From: Saturnia japonica
Taxonomy: Eukaryota > Arthropoda > Insecta > Lepidoptera > Saturniidae
Direction: 5' to 3'
DNA: 64,000 bases
NCBI GenBank assembly: GCA_033032175.1
Contig: CM065321.1
Location: forward strand, 1,572,501-1,636,500
The first letter of the stretch is position 1, and each line of letters opens with the position of its first letter. Both the position numbers and the translations under genes were made by a program. The notes under the pieces are model-generated. The model worked only from the letters and a program-made list of their open reading frames with translations. It did not search any database and was not told the DNA's origin. Shown here in pieces: positions 27,401 to 39,170 of the stretch.

Positions 27401-30400
27401 TTTAGGTGCCACTTCCACGAACGAGGTTAACGCTTCGATATTATTGTCCTGCCACTTTATTCTATAACAACTCTATGAACGTGTTTCCTGAGCTTTTAGG
27501 CGCCACTTCCACGAACGAGGTTAACGCTTCGATATTATTGTCCTGCCACTTTATTCTATAACAACTCTATGAACGTGTCTCCAGAACTTTTAGGCGCCAA
27601 TTCCACAAACGAGGTTAACACTTCGATATTATTGTCCTGCCACTTTATTCTATAATAACTCTACGAACGTGTCTCCACACGGTGGTGAATATTTGGCTCA
27701 TTGGCCAATTAATATCGACACAATGCAAATAAGATAGAAGTGCTCAACCATAAGGAAAGAAATTGGCGGAATGAGTTGAGCTACAGGATAGAAAATATGC
27801 ACACTTACTTGGCTGTCAGGTCACGCAGGTGGCAGATCAGTACGGCTATTCTTCTAGTAGTTCTTGAAGCACGTTCACGGCGTATAAACACATGTGTAAC
27901 AAGCGCAACAACAGTTTAATGATACGGAAGCGCGGCGACCGGTGGGTTAGCGTTGGCGGTTTAGCGGTGTATGCATGTAGGTAAAGAGGGGGTGTAGGGA
28001 ATAGTGAATTGTTGTTGACGCAGATAACAGACAATGTCCACAGAATGTGAATATAATATCCACTAACGAGGAAAACGCCAACTAAATATTGACACTACTG
28101 ATTTTGCTCTTGCCTGTCACCAAATTGAGATTATTTCAACAAAACAACTTGTTGTAGATACGCAACAATCTACGCGACTTACGACGAGTCGTGATGACAC
28201 TCTGATAGAAGAATAATCGTCTCGAGAAGATCACCCGACGATAGCAGGACGGACTCGTTGCGATAAACTCGCTCGTGGAAGTAGCGCCTTAATAAAACAA
28301 AACCTATTTTTACAACTTATAAATATTATTTTATATTTATATTAATAATATTCATCAATACATATTGAAGGCGATGTACCTGATGATGACCACAGTGAAA
28401 TCCAAAAACAACGGTGACCAATCTAAAATCCATCGCCAGTAGTCACTGTCATGTCGGCCTGGTCAAATATTTCTTCACGTTACGTTGGAAGGACTCCATA
28501 TTATAAGAGGGAGGGAACACACTGGCCGGCAGTCAGTTCCAGTACAGACAATACGACAAAGTTAGGCCATTACCGATATTCAAATTAATGCAGACTGGCA
28601 TAACAGTGGCAGACTGTCGATGGATTGGGATCTCTCGGTGGTCACCGTTGTATTAGGATTGTACTGTGCTTACTATCAGGGATAGTACCGTCAATATACC
28701 GGGCTTACTACAAAAAAATAAAAACTTTGTGTTTCATTAGGTTTTCTCTTATTCCAGGCATTGAGGATAATGTTACAATGCATCGAGCAACATGCAAATC
28801 GATACAGCCGGTATATAGTACCGCTTTTAAGCATATCGGCTGATTTTTATATTCGCGTATTTGTGAAAGTTTACTCTGGTGCTATACACTGTAAGAAAAC
28901 TACCAGGTAATCTAATACATCCATTAAAAAAACCAATTATAATAATTTTCCATGACCTAATCAGGGCACATGTATCCGGATAATTTATCATATAAGAACA
29001 AATGTACATACATGACACAATTGGATAAATAAATCTTATTGTGTTAAGTGAGCAATTCTTGTATATAGTATATATATGTAATTGGTTTCTCGGAAACGGC
29101 TCCAACGATTTGGATGAAACTTTGTATTTAGATAGTGTTTTACATTCCAAGTATATCTTAATAGGTGTTTTTTTTAAGACACCGAGCAAAGCTCGGTCGC
29201 CCAGCTATTAGATATTTATAGTAGTACTAGCTCTGCTTCACGGTTTTACCCGTGTTAAATCTGTTCAGTCAACTCGCCTTGTTCTTATTTCCTTTGTTGC
29301 CTACAGCATCCCAGGTTAATTAATATTCATGGTTCCTGCATCGCCTCTAAGAATCCTAGCGTGAAGTTATATGCCTCTAACCTTCCTCAGTAAATAAACG
29401 AGGCGTGAAGAAGCATTTCAGGTGGATTGCATGGTGGTGACCACTGCTCGATGGAATCTGTCACCGAAGGTCGTTGTTTTTTTGGACTACGCCATACTTA
29501 CAATAAAGTTCTGTAGAGCTGTAAATTGCTATTTTTAGAGTTTAGTATTTAAATAAGGGATTAAATATAATAATCACCAAAAAATACACTAAGTAACAAA
29601 AGTTAGTACTCAAATCTATATATAAATAAAATGATTGACGTTTATCGTTGTGCTCGAATCACGCAAAAAGTACTGGATAGATTTTGATCAAGTGAGAACT
29701 TCTTTAGCATCGTTGTGATTTGAAAGTCGATGAAACGAAAAAGCTAAAGCGACAGTAACAAGAGACAAAAACATAAATTCTTAAAATTTAACTTGGGAGA
29801 AAATGAGATAGGAATGTTTTAGGCAATGGTGAAATGGTACAAAACAGGTTTCTTTTTACATTCTGTAACTGATTGATATTGTGTTAGGTTACCATTGATA
29901 TTACAATTATGCATTAATTGAAAACGATATTGTGAATAATGATTGTAAGTACTTGTATGTACATTTTTATAAACTTTAAACTAGTGTGTATTTGATCATT
30001 TTCTGAATTAAAAAAGAAACATAGATGTGAAGGTTTCGCTTCTACCACGTGTGAATTGCACACATATTTTTTTGTTGTTCTACTCCTTAGATACTCTCCT
30101 TATCAAAATTGATCAGGATACCTTCGGTCAGTAAAAAGCAATTAAAGTTCTAAGAAAGTACGATTTTTATAAACAGTACACGTGCTTCTATCGCCCACGC
30201 GAGAGGAGCCGCAGGCAAAACTTGTGGTGTATGCATCCCCTCACTGGTGATGCTCTGTCTCGCTCTGACTTGCGATGGCATCGGTGTAGATTTAGCTTTG
30301 TTAATTTGTATGTCTTGGCAATAAAACCATATTAATTAATTTACCGTTTTATTGGGACACGACAGCTTGGCGACGAGGATGGGATACGATATGGAATAGT

Positions 30401-33400
30401 ACCAAATACAGTAAATGATCACCAAATTATAGCGAGTATTAAATTAGTACGCTATTAATGTCTATCAAACATTGTGACTGAATTAGGTTAGGTTTGACTT
30501 GCGATAAGACAATATTGAAATTTTGGTGGTCATCATTTACTATTTTTGGCAGTATAAAGTGCTTTTTTGTGGATCTGATAATTAGTTAAACATAAGCCTT
30601 AAAAAATACTTAACACTAACACACTTTCACTGTCCAAAATCCTGGCTACACCCATCAAGATAACTTAGTAAATTTCCAGCAAATTATCGATGGTGTACCA
30701 ATGCACGGGCTGCGACACCATAACCCTCCAGCCGCTTGGCGGTTTCAAACCGAACCCGACTGAGAGGAATCCGGATCAAATGAAGACGTACCTACCTGCG
30801 GTGCCGCCGGTCGGTGAACGCTGTGTCCACTGTAACCAGACTCATCATGTTAGTATATTCTACGATTCTAGTATTTTCTTCTTAAACCTGATGTTATTTT
30901 CTTTAAAAAAAAACAATTATTACAGAGGACATAACAGTTACATTAAAGTTATCATCATATACAAGCTAAATTAAAAAGGAAACAAAAACTTTTTTAAAGT
31001 TTTTAATTTTTATTTGCTTCCTGTACGTCGTACTTAAATGTTATATAGCCTATGTCACTCCCACAATTAAGACGAATCATACAGTCATACACATATACGC
31101 TCGAAAAACATAACTCCCATTTTTTACAGTAGGGTAAAAACTTACAAAAAACACTAACAAATAAAGAAATATCCAATCATTTAAGCTCACGTGCCACCGT
31201 ATCACTGCAAATGGCGCTGGCTGTCACTTCCGAGCTTTCAGTTTCAACTAAGTGGCTTTATAGAAGAAAAATTAAAATATTCAAAGTTTTTTATGTGATA
31301 TATTTTACTTAATAAGTATAATATAACTAAAACATAAAGGTAATATTGACAATTCTATAGCCCATCAATCATGTAATGACTTATACTTCCCGTGTACAAA
31401 ATTTCGTCAAAATCTGTTAAGAATTTTTTTTTTTACTTGTAAAAGTATTATCGAAAAATGTTATAGCCTACCAATTTACCAATGATATAAAGCTTTTCAT
31501 ATGCAAAATTTCATAAGATTAGGTCAAGCCATTTTGGAGTTATTCGGACATACAAACAGACAGACAAAATTGTTTTAATGTTATATTCGTGATCAGTGTC
31601 GTTTATATACGGAAATCCATCAGGGAATTTAGAAAAAAAATGTACAGACATAACTACAAATCTATTAATAATCAAACAAGCAAATAGCAAATGTCCTACA
31701 AGAATGGTTTGTGAAATCACTTAAACCCTACGAACTCTATTACGTCACTTAGGTGGCTCTTAAGGAATTTAGTATTATAAATTTGCTGTAATATCTTTTC
31801 TAGCTTGGAGGTCCCATTTGGTCTGCTCCAATTCATGATGAGAACTTCGTCTCCAGGGTCCTCGCTCATGTGCAAGACAATCCGCATCTGTTTGGAACCG
31901 CGAAACGCATACAGGGTGTTCTCTCGATGGTCAGAGAAGAGCTATTTGATGTTCCGTTATATTATACAATGGATAAACTTTTTGGTAGGGTACACTTAGA
32001 GACGATGCCCATGTTGACTATGAGGTTTGTATGTTTGTTTTTTAACACAAACACACACACACACACATAAATACACACAAATTCATACACCGCCAAATAA
32101 CACATATTATTTGATTTATTCAAAGTTACAAAAGGTCAAAGAAGCCAAAACTTATTTAATGAATAATAAAAAAATTAAAGATTTATTATATTTCAATAGT
32201 AACTGTGCCTATCTGCGTTAAAAATGCTTAGAATCCTTATGATCTTTAGAATATAGACAATTATGTTCTTGCTTAATTTTTTGAATATTTGCGCTGAATC
32301 CTAATTCTTTTTGTAAAATAAAAGTGACCTAAGTTACTCCTTACAGCATCAGCTATCTGCTAGTGAAAGCCCTATCAAAATCTGTCCAACCGTTTCGGAG
32401 ATTACCCGGAACAAACAGACAGAAAGACAAAATTTTTAAATATTATTGTTTTGTTATAAGTGCCTACCGTATATACTTTGATATGTATTTAGTAAAAAAA
32501 CTGTTATTTTGACATTACAAACAGTTCAATTTAAGTAATATCCAACAAACTAGCTGCGCCCGCGGCTCCTCATATTATTTTTATTACGCTTTACTTATTT
32601 ATACATCTTGTAATGTTATTTTTACTCATTTTTTAATATCGATAAATTTTATACTTATTTCGTTTTTTAATATCGATAATTTTTGTAGCCTATAAATTTT
32701 GCAATGGCATACGGACAATCTGTATACAAAATTTCATTAAAATCGGTTGAGAATGAAAATATTTCGTTTTTGAAACAAGGCGTGAAGAGATATTTCAGTA
32801 GACCGGCATGACCATCGGCGGCTGCCGCTGAAGTTTGTGTAACCGACGGTCGCTGTTGATTGTGCCCATTACCGTCAGTATTTTCAATGGAGAAATAAAG
32901 TATACTCTCTGTAATGGCCAAGCGTGTGCGTATAGCCTCCAGGTGTAGGGGAAATAATTTGAAAGTCTTAGCGTATACGTGTTTTTGTTTGTTTTTGACA
33001 ATCGAACATTGAAGACAAAAAAATCGTTAACATTTAAATTTAGAACGTTTAGAAATCAGTTGCGAAGCGCAGTGTTGCCATTTTAGTTGTGTTGGCGCCT
33101 GAACACTTTCATTGTACAAAATTTCATTAAAATCGGTCAAGCCAAATATAAAAAAAATTAAATATCAAATTCATGATCTTTATAATAGACGCCTATGATA
33201 GAGACTAGGGAAAAATTACGTGTCCAGACAGAACTGCAGTGTTATAAATATAGATGGCCAACGAAAAACTCGTTACAGATCTGCAATCCTTAATGCCGGA
33301 TATAAAGTTTCATACTCGCACGCGTCCAAGATGTCGATAAAGACAGCAGCGCCTGCGCATCTCATCTGGGACATCATCAGGACATGGGAGAAGACGCACC

Positions 33401-35561
33401 CCATCAAACCGGCCAAGTAAGTATCACTGGCCCGGGGCTTTTACCCCTTCTTTAGGCCTTCTCGTGCTGAACACTAAAATGGATCAATCTCACCCGCTGT
33501 CCGAACGGTTCCTATATCAAGTTTAGTGAAATCTATTAATAGGATTTTATATAGAAAAGGACATTACCGTCTGTATACAAAATTTCATTAAAATCGGCTC
33601 AGTAAAATACAAACAACGTTTTTGTTGAAACTTATTATTAATAATTTTTATAGTGTGTATCAATTTCGGAATAGTAGCAGATTATCGGCCGGTAGCGCAG
33701 TGGAAGTTATTTGTAGTAATATAAATAAAACCAGCGTATAAAAGTAAAGAACAGGAAAAAATGTATATTTGGTAGCAAAGGAATTTGACTAGACAAATGA
33801 GGACAGAATGACACGTACTAAATTTTATATATTTAAGGTACAAATTTATTATCAAAGAATATCTACTCAATAGAAATGACTTCCTGTACTTAAACAAAAT
33901 TTCTTTGAAATCAGTTAAATAAACAAAATTTTAAGTTAATTATTTTTTTACTACATATTTCTAAAAGTATTCTTGATAAAATTTATAGATTGTCGATTGC
34001 AAAATGACATGTTTATACTTCCCGTGTACAAAATTTCACTAAAATCGTTTAAGCCGTTTTCGAGTTAAATAATAATACACAAACTTAAGCAAATCCTTTG
34101 TATATCATAATTAGGTGAGATCAGTGATTTTGACTGTTTACCTATCTATCACGAAATTTGAATAGGAAATTGCATGTACAGACATAAATACAGGTTTATT
34201 TATTACTAGCTGATGATCTCAGCGACTTCGTTCACAGTGTTTATTATATTAACACGACGGCAAGAAAACATCGCTGAACGCGTAATGCTTCGTAAAAATC
34301 GTAGAAATTTCTTAAAACTTTCATAACTTTTTATTGAATGAAGTTATCGTGTTTTTAAAATAAAAGACTTAAAGTACCTATCTAATATGTAAAACAAGAA
34401 AAAAATGATCAAAATCTATCCAGTAGTTTTTACGTGATGCACACACCACAACAAACCTATCATTTTAGTTGTGTAGATAAAATATATCTCAATTTTTTTC
34501 TTAGATTGGAATCGGACCTCGTAGCAAGGTATATACTATCCCAGGACGTGAAGAACAAAGTCGATTTGAGCGAGCGGCCGGATTCGAACCCGTTGTCTCG
34601 CCGGGATGGCTGTCTCCGGTTCCAGTACAATCCCACACCACACTGGGGACCGGGTTCTCGAGCTACCATTAAGTATATACGATTTTTAATAATAATAATT
34701 GCGACACTATCTCCTCACATAAGGCTAATTGATTCCCAATTAAGCATAGCTTATACTATTAGAGTTTGACTGGCGTTAGTGCGACCCTCCTTATAATCTG
34801 CGGGACGCGGGAGGGGTACAAGACCGACCAATAAGCTAGTCTATTGCCGGTCGTCGGCAGCAATAGACATTTGACGTGGGGGTTTTCGCGGTTTTTTTTT
34901 TTATGACTGCTATACATGAGATTATTTTAACAAAATGGAATTATCGAAGTTGTGTTTTAAAAAACTATACATTAAATCAAAAGTAAAATTATATGGTCAA
35001 TATATACTATTCGATTCAAATAAATTTTATTTCGATAGCGTTTTATGATTACACGTACTATTTTTGTTCAATAAAGTAGTTCTTTGTTTACTATTTTCAT
35101 ATAAACAGCAATGTATGTATATAAAATATTTTATTTAGCAATACAAAACCTATACAGTTGCAATATTGCATAAAATATTGATCTTACAATAGATGATAAT
35201 ATGTGGCATAGTTTAACGAAGGAGTGGGGGGTCTAAAAAGTAAAATTTCTCGTTACATATTTTATGAACGGTCTCTAATAAAATCACTCTAAAAATTACA
35301 GTTTAGTTATTATAATATATTTGTGGCCCGAACCCTTCAAACATTCCTTTATATACGTTCCTGGCCCGTAGTTTAATTGGGGTTGTAGAAGTAATGTTAT
35401 GTTTTGTCCATTTTTACAGTGTCGGGGAAGAGCAAACGTCGAAAGCTGTACGAAATCAGAGTAAATACTCGAAGCGGAGGAATCTGAAACGGGCACATTC
35501 ACCGCCAAGCGACGTCGATGCGAGGAAAAAGGCAGATCCTGAGGTTAAAAAAATTGAATAA
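15423..35561 (+). CDS. TRMT1: tRNA (guanine(26)-N2)-dimethyltransferase, TRM1 family (9 coding exons)
   Basis: Exons are 15423-15644, 25237-25424, 27078-27306, 28758-28906, 30680-30848, 31804-32024, 33279-33416, 34505-34672 and 35420-35561. All introns are GT-AG and phases match; the sum is 1626 nt (541 aa plus stop). Family motifs in order are [17 protein letters not shown], the S-adenosylmethionine region [17 protein letters not shown] (80-96), the catalytic-type loop DLDPYG (154-159), [34 protein letters not shown] (exon 4), a Cys4 zinc site (C271, C274, C311, C314), and a C-terminal RFQYNP..HWGPG block with a basic tail. The enzyme makes N2,N2-dimethylguanosine at tRNA position 26 in nucleus and cytosol or mitochondria. 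No long targeting peptide is seen and the CCCH finger of the human protein is absent. An in-frame TAG precedes the ATG (15414-15416). AATAAA lies at 35585-35590. Intron 1 (9.6 kb) contains a BEL/Pao element. Confidence 0.95.
17885..18320 (-). repeat. Interspersed repeat resembling a non-LTR element 3-prime tail
   Basis: Read on the minus strand it runs from ccccccacacaaaaagaggg through 'acatgtatacctgtgcatctgtctgtagc' and 'gtggctgaacagattttgat' to a GC-rich end with cgcccgcgg near 17900 on the plus strand. These are hallmarks of a very common lepidopteran repeat, possibly RTE-derived. The BEL/Pao element sits just beyond its end (18338). Confidence 0.45.
18338..18750 (+). repeat. 5-prime LTR of the BEL/Pao element
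   Basis: 413 bp, TG...CA ends. It contains a run of about 17 C at about 18396-18412 that is shorter and interrupted in the 3-prime LTR. Confidence 0.95.
18761..18779 (+). other. Candidate primer-binding site, tRNA-Tyr-like
   Basis: TGGTACTTCGCACCGGATT starts 10 bases after the 5-prime LTR. By my recollection of insect tRNA-Tyr, its complement matches the tRNA 3-prime end at 16 of 19 positions. The family assignment of the primer is inference. Confidence 0.5.
19215..24313 (+). pseudogene. BEL/Pao Gag-Pol polyprotein, one stop and one frameshift
   Basis: The frame opens at 19215. Gag is followed by CCHC-type zinc knuckles with the BEL layout (first Cys near residue 264; [14 protein letters not shown] and CHKCNKRHH). 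The aspartic protease has LLDSASQ (Asp near residue 439). Reverse transcriptase starts with [11 protein letters not shown] and is cut by an in-frame TAA at 21474-21476. It continues in the same frame with the active-site MDD at 21774-21782. RNase H begins near [11 protein letters not shown]. Integrase has the HH..CC zinc region (HHKINCHAG ... CVPC) and catalytic residues in [15 protein letters not shown] and NWEANI. A frameshift near 23972 moves the last 110 or so codons to another frame, ending at 24311-24313. No envelope-like frame was seen. Confidence 0.95.
24461..24472 (+). other. Polypurine tract of the BEL/Pao element
   Basis: The purine-rich run with a six-G core (agctggggggaa) abuts the 3-prime LTR, where plus-strand DNA priming is expected. 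Confidence 0.75.
24473..24883 (+). repeat. 3-prime LTR of the BEL/Pao element
   Basis: 411 bp, nearly identical to 18338-18750, followed by the CCATG duplication. Confidence 0.95.
25095..25170 (+). repeat. Fragment of a Jockey-like LINE 3-prime UTR
   Basis: The block 'ggctaacagtatagtcagtt' matches the end of the LINE at 36810-39170 (39124-39150) apart from one base. It is preceded by a related gaggcttcagggc segment. It lies in TRMT1 intron 1, just before exon 2. Confidence 0.5.
26018..26041. other. Perfect 10-bp inverted repeat (hairpin)
   Basis: Arms gtgcctaagg and ccttaggcac are separated by four bases, in TRMT1 intron 2. No function can be assigned. Confidence 0.7.
26208..26730 (+). repeat. 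Interspersed repeat family R3, copy 2
   Basis: It starts tatacaattaataaaattga and contains 'gtaatctccgatacggttgg', co-linear with 13885-14450. It lies in TRMT1 intron 2. Confidence 0.6.
27396..27677. repeat. Tandem repeat, 94-bp unit, 3 copies
   Basis: Copies start at 27396, 27490 and 27584. Copies 1 and 2 differ at only a few bases and copy 3 is slightly more diverged. Each contains one copy of the inverted-repeat terminus of the enclosing element. Confidence 0.95.
27396..28300. mobile_element. Non-autonomous inverted-repeat element with an amplified terminus
   Basis: The left end (aggcgccacttccacgaacg, plus strand) recurs inverted at about 28265-28292 (ctcgctcgtggaagtagcgcct). About 900 bp without coding potential lie between them. 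The left terminus is present as three tandem 94-bp copies (27396-27677). It lies in TRMT1 intron 3. The superfamily is not assigned because the exact ends and target duplication are unclear. Confidence 0.6.
28591..28732 (+). repeat. Interspersed retroposon tail, family R2, copy 2
   Basis: Same layout as 1076-1212 and 58129-58260, ending in an A-rich run 25 bases before the acceptor of TRMT1 exon 4. Confidence 0.6.
29040..29216 (+). repeat. Interspersed repeat family R1, copy 1
   Basis: About 175 bp, from 'aagtgagcaattcttgtata' through 'ttggtttctcggaaacggct' to 'accgagcaaagctcggtcgc'. Inverted copies lie at 52128-52312 and 60523-60692. The gc-rich end forms a small hairpin (ccgagc...gctcgg). 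It lies in TRMT1 intron 4. Confidence 0.7.
32047..32066. repeat. (CA)n microsatellite
   Basis: A short run of CA dinucleotides lies just after the donor of TRMT1 exon 6, with imperfect CA-rich flanks. Confidence 0.8.
32290..32575 (-). repeat. Interspersed repeat family R3, minus-strand copy
   Basis: It contains the complement of the R3 core ('ccgtttcggagattacccgg' on the plus strand) and ends with actagctgcgcccgcggct. It lies in TRMT1 intron 6. Confidence 0.6.
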
Positions 35562-36809
35562 ATTCAGTGTAATAATTATATATGAATAAATTTGTAACCT
35601 CTGTCTGTCCATGTATTTTTTTTCCAAAATTTGTGATAGTTGTCTATTCCTTTTCTGTTTGTCTGGATAAAAATCAAAAAAGGCTTGACTGAATTTAATA
35701 AAATTTTGCATAGGTTAAGGTATCGTTCGAAATTTTTTGTTTTGTGATCACCGGGAAAAGAGTCTCCATCTTCATTTATATAATGGCAACTGTATTCTTG
35801 CACAATTCTTTTAAAGCTGGTGGCCCATTCTTAAAACTTTCGAGAGTTTTTCTGACAACTTAAAATGCATGTTTCCTGTTATTATTTATGTACTTGTGCA
35901 CAATAACCAAACTACATCACATTAAAATCCTGCCAAAATATCATATTATAAGGCCTTATACCATCATAGGTTTATAACTTAAATAAAATCCACCACATAA
36001 CACTTCAAGATCCCGCCAAACACTTAGAAAAAAAGTCGATTCTAATAAGATAAACGTAATAAAATTTATAAAGAATGATTGTCTTAAGTAATTTTAATAC
36101 CAGGTAACAAGTTATAAATGGTATATCAAACTCGATTTATTTCCTCCATTTGTCATAAGTTTTCTGCTGCTCTGTCAGAGATGGTGACAATCGCTCAAAT
36201 AGTAATTAAACAGATTAAGGATAATAAACAAATTACAGTAATTTAATTCACTGTATTTTAGTGGTGCAGTATACATTATTTATACGAAAATGAATATTAC
36301 TTAATTTACTGTATTTAAAGTGCACCTAACAGCACTAGGAACAAAGGAGCTTTTTGTGAAAATTCTCTATGGACTCAATATAAGTAAAGCAAAACGTGCT
36401 TTAACTTTTGGTTTTAGTCATACAATGAAACCGGGCAAATTAGTGCCACCGCAAACTTTCATAGGAAAAATCCTCCGGAAATCTAGTACAACGTTGAGAA
36501 ACAGGTGTCTGCGTCCAGTTTTCCATGATAAAGTTGGCAACCCTACTCCTCAGTAAACACTCAAAAAATTGCCTAATAAATGGGAGGTATTGACGGGATT
36601 TTAGCATGTTAAGTGATAATGTTTATTTTTATTCTTAATAATGGTGAAGTATTTCGTGATATTATTTGTTTATCGTGCACAAGTGATTTGTTTTATAGTT
36701 TCGAATTAGAATTCCCTTAATTATGGGGAATTCTTCACAAATCGACAACTCTGTTGGGAGTTCAAATCGTATTTGTCTATGGTTCTAGTCAGTGGTCAGC
36801 AGAGATAAA
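35562..36809. other. Intergenic DNA downstream of TRMT1
   Basis: It begins with the TRMT1 3-prime UTR, with a polyadenylation hexamer AATAAA at 35585-35590. The rest is AT-rich. A 78-codon open frame at 36320-36556 has no recognised motif and is not called as a gene. Confidence 0.5.
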
Positions 36810-39170
36810 TAACAATTGTGGTCAGTGTGTAGGGCTTAAAAAGTCACCAGGTTACGACGGGATCAGGAACGAAGTACTCAAACTTCTTCCCGATCACCTC
36901 ATAGCTCTATTGGTCTGCATCTTCAATGTAGCCATAGTCAACTGCCATTTTCCAGCCGTCTGAAAACCGGCCATTGTCATAGGTATTCACAAGCCCGGCA
37001 AGAGCACGTCGCTTCCCGACAGCTACCGCCCTATCAGTCTTCTAAATACCCTAGGTAAAATCTATGAGCGGATCCTTCTGAACCGTCTCAAATCCGTAAT
37101 AGAGGAGAAAAACCTATATCCGCCTGAGTAATTCGGTTTTCGTGCTAGACATTCTTGCACTCATCAAGTGCACCGCCTCACGGAGCACATTTTGTTTAAC
37201 TTTTCCGAGTTATCTAAACCCCGTCGTACACTGGCAGTCTTCTTCGACGTAGCCAAGGCCTTTGATAAGGTCTGGCACGAAGGATTAGTCTATAAGCTGT
37301 ACTTCCGCGAAGTCCACGATAGATTAGTTAAAATCATCCGCGATTACCTCAAAGACCGCACCTTTCGCTACAGAGTGGAAGGTGAACTATCCACACCCCA
37401 TCCCATACGCTCAGGCGTCCCCCAAGGTTCCATCCTGGCTCCTAGCCTCTTCAATCTGTACGTCAGTGACCTACCAAAACTTCCCGCGAAAGTTGAGGTA
37501 GGCTTATACGCTGACTGTAGCGACATCTCTCGCCACAACTGACGCATCAAAGCATCGACACAACTACGTAGCGACACATAGCGACATCTATCGAGCCACA
37601 TAGGACGCATCCTACTGATCCTACATTGCGCTATAGAAATTAACTCTATCGTTGAGTATATATACAAGAACCCGACTACAACAGTCGGGGCAGCTGCACG
37701 CCAGACATAGCACCCGTCTGGCCGGAGGATCCTCCCTTTTCTATGGCGGATGAGGAACTTTACTCTCTATTCCTCACCTCCGCTAAACTGACGATACAGT
37801 CATATACTCCTCTCAAAGGCAAAAGAGAAACCTCAAATGTAGAATCCAAAGAGCCGTGACCACTCTCGGGGAGTGGTTTAACGTCTGGCGAATAGCCATC
37901 AACCCCACGAAGAACGCAGCGGTGCTCTTCGACCAAACCGCCTCACAGATACCGAAAAAACTCAAGGATCATCCCCTTGAACTCTTCGGTAATCCTATCC
38001 CCTGGGTAAAGGAGACCAAATATCTAGGTGTAACCCTAGATAGTAGACTCTCCTTTATACGCCACATCACTCTGGTTAGGAAAAGGGCCGCCTGGACCCT
38101 CGCCCAATTGCATCCCCCTGTTATGTGCTGCAAGCAAAATGTCCACGAGACACAAGCTTACGCTCTACAAGATGTGTATCCGACCGATTATGACATATAG
38201 CTGCGTTGTGTCGCCCATATGTCAAGATATAATTGGAAATGCTTACAAGCCATCCAGAATAGGTTTCTTCACCGCCTTACATAGACATCCATAGACATAT
38301 GGACCTTCCTTCGATACATGCCTATGCCAAACACCTTTCTCGCTCTTATTTCGACACCGCGTCGAACCACGCTAATCCCTTAATAAAAAAGCGGCAGCTT
38401 CGTATGTTCCCGACCCCAACGCCTGCCGGAGAAAACGCCGGCCGCGTAATATATTCACTGACCTGCCCGACCAAACCGAAAAAGCTAACGTGTTCTACGC
38501 CACCGTCTCTCCAAACAGAGCGTGCCACCGTCCACGCCCGCGTAACCACCGTTCTCTCCGCAGAGGACGGGCGGTTAACTTCGCTCCCGCACACCCGTCA
38601 CGTCCACCCTCTCTAGCGGCAACCCAGCCTAGGTCCGTTTCTCGGTGTGAAGCCCTTGGGTCAGGCAGCCGCCCGCGCGATACAAAGTGACACTATACGT
38701 GCAACACTTAGCTACCCACATACAACATTACACACGTATGAACACACACACGTGCACACCACACAGGTACATAGGTTCTGTAAGGGACCTTTTTTTCTTT
38801 TTTTGCGCTAGTTAGACTAATGCGCTAGTTAGTGTAGAAAAACCATTCCGATTACTAAATACACATACGCATGGTCCCCTCCTTCCTCCCAGGAGGAGGG
38901 GGACGTGTATATGAGTATATGTTAGTTAGTTCGAATTCTCTTAGGATTAGGGAATTAGATAGATCGCGACCTTTTCGTATTCGCGACGACCGCCCGAGCC
39001 GAGGTTCGGCCACTCTGGCACCTTCGTGCGGGTCGTCACAAACTTTCGCGGCTGGGTGCCCTAAGCGCTCGCCCCCAAGTCCGGTGAAGCTATAAAAGCC
39101 GCAGCGGCTCTGTTTTTGGATAGGGCCCTTAAGGCTAACAGTGTAGTCAGTTTAAATAAAAAATAAAAAG
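36810..39170 (+). mobile_element. Jockey-like LINE, 5-prime truncated and broken
   Basis: Reverse-transcriptase motifs occur in order: KKSPGYDGIRNEVLK, DSYRPISLLNTLGKIYERIL, FGFRARHSCTHQ, AVFFDVAKAFDKVWHEG, SGVPQGSILAPSLFNLYVSDLP and the start of the YADD box near 37505. In-frame stops lie near 36961 and 37129. The YADD box is split by an inserted LTR-like sequence (37516-37712), after which LINE coding resumes (KETKYLGVTLDSRLSF, with several later breaks, to about 38690). The 3-prime UTR has a GC-rich segment near 39060-39110 and ends about 39170 in A-rich sequence. The endonuclease domain is absent. Confidence 0.85.
37516..37712 (+). mobile_element. LTR-like insertion inside the LINE
   Basis: 197 bp with TGTAGCGACA...ATAGCA ends, an internal TATATATA-type box followed by caagaacccgac, and a related inverted copy at 56618-56775. 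The ends and box suggest a solo LTR. No target duplication is evident, so a SINE- or MITE-like nature is not excluded. Confidence 0.5.

Noticed and set aside
27396..27677. Regular direct repeats considered as a CRISPR array
   Set aside because: The units are contiguous 94-mers with no unique spacers, in a eukaryotic intron and tied to an inverted-repeat element.
36320..36556. 78-codon open frame upstream of the LINE
   Set aside because: It reads like protein in places, but no family was recognised and no regulatory context supports it; left uncalled.
37368..37667. 99-codon minus-strand open frame
   Set aside because: Antisense to the LINE reverse transcriptase and the LTR-like insertion.
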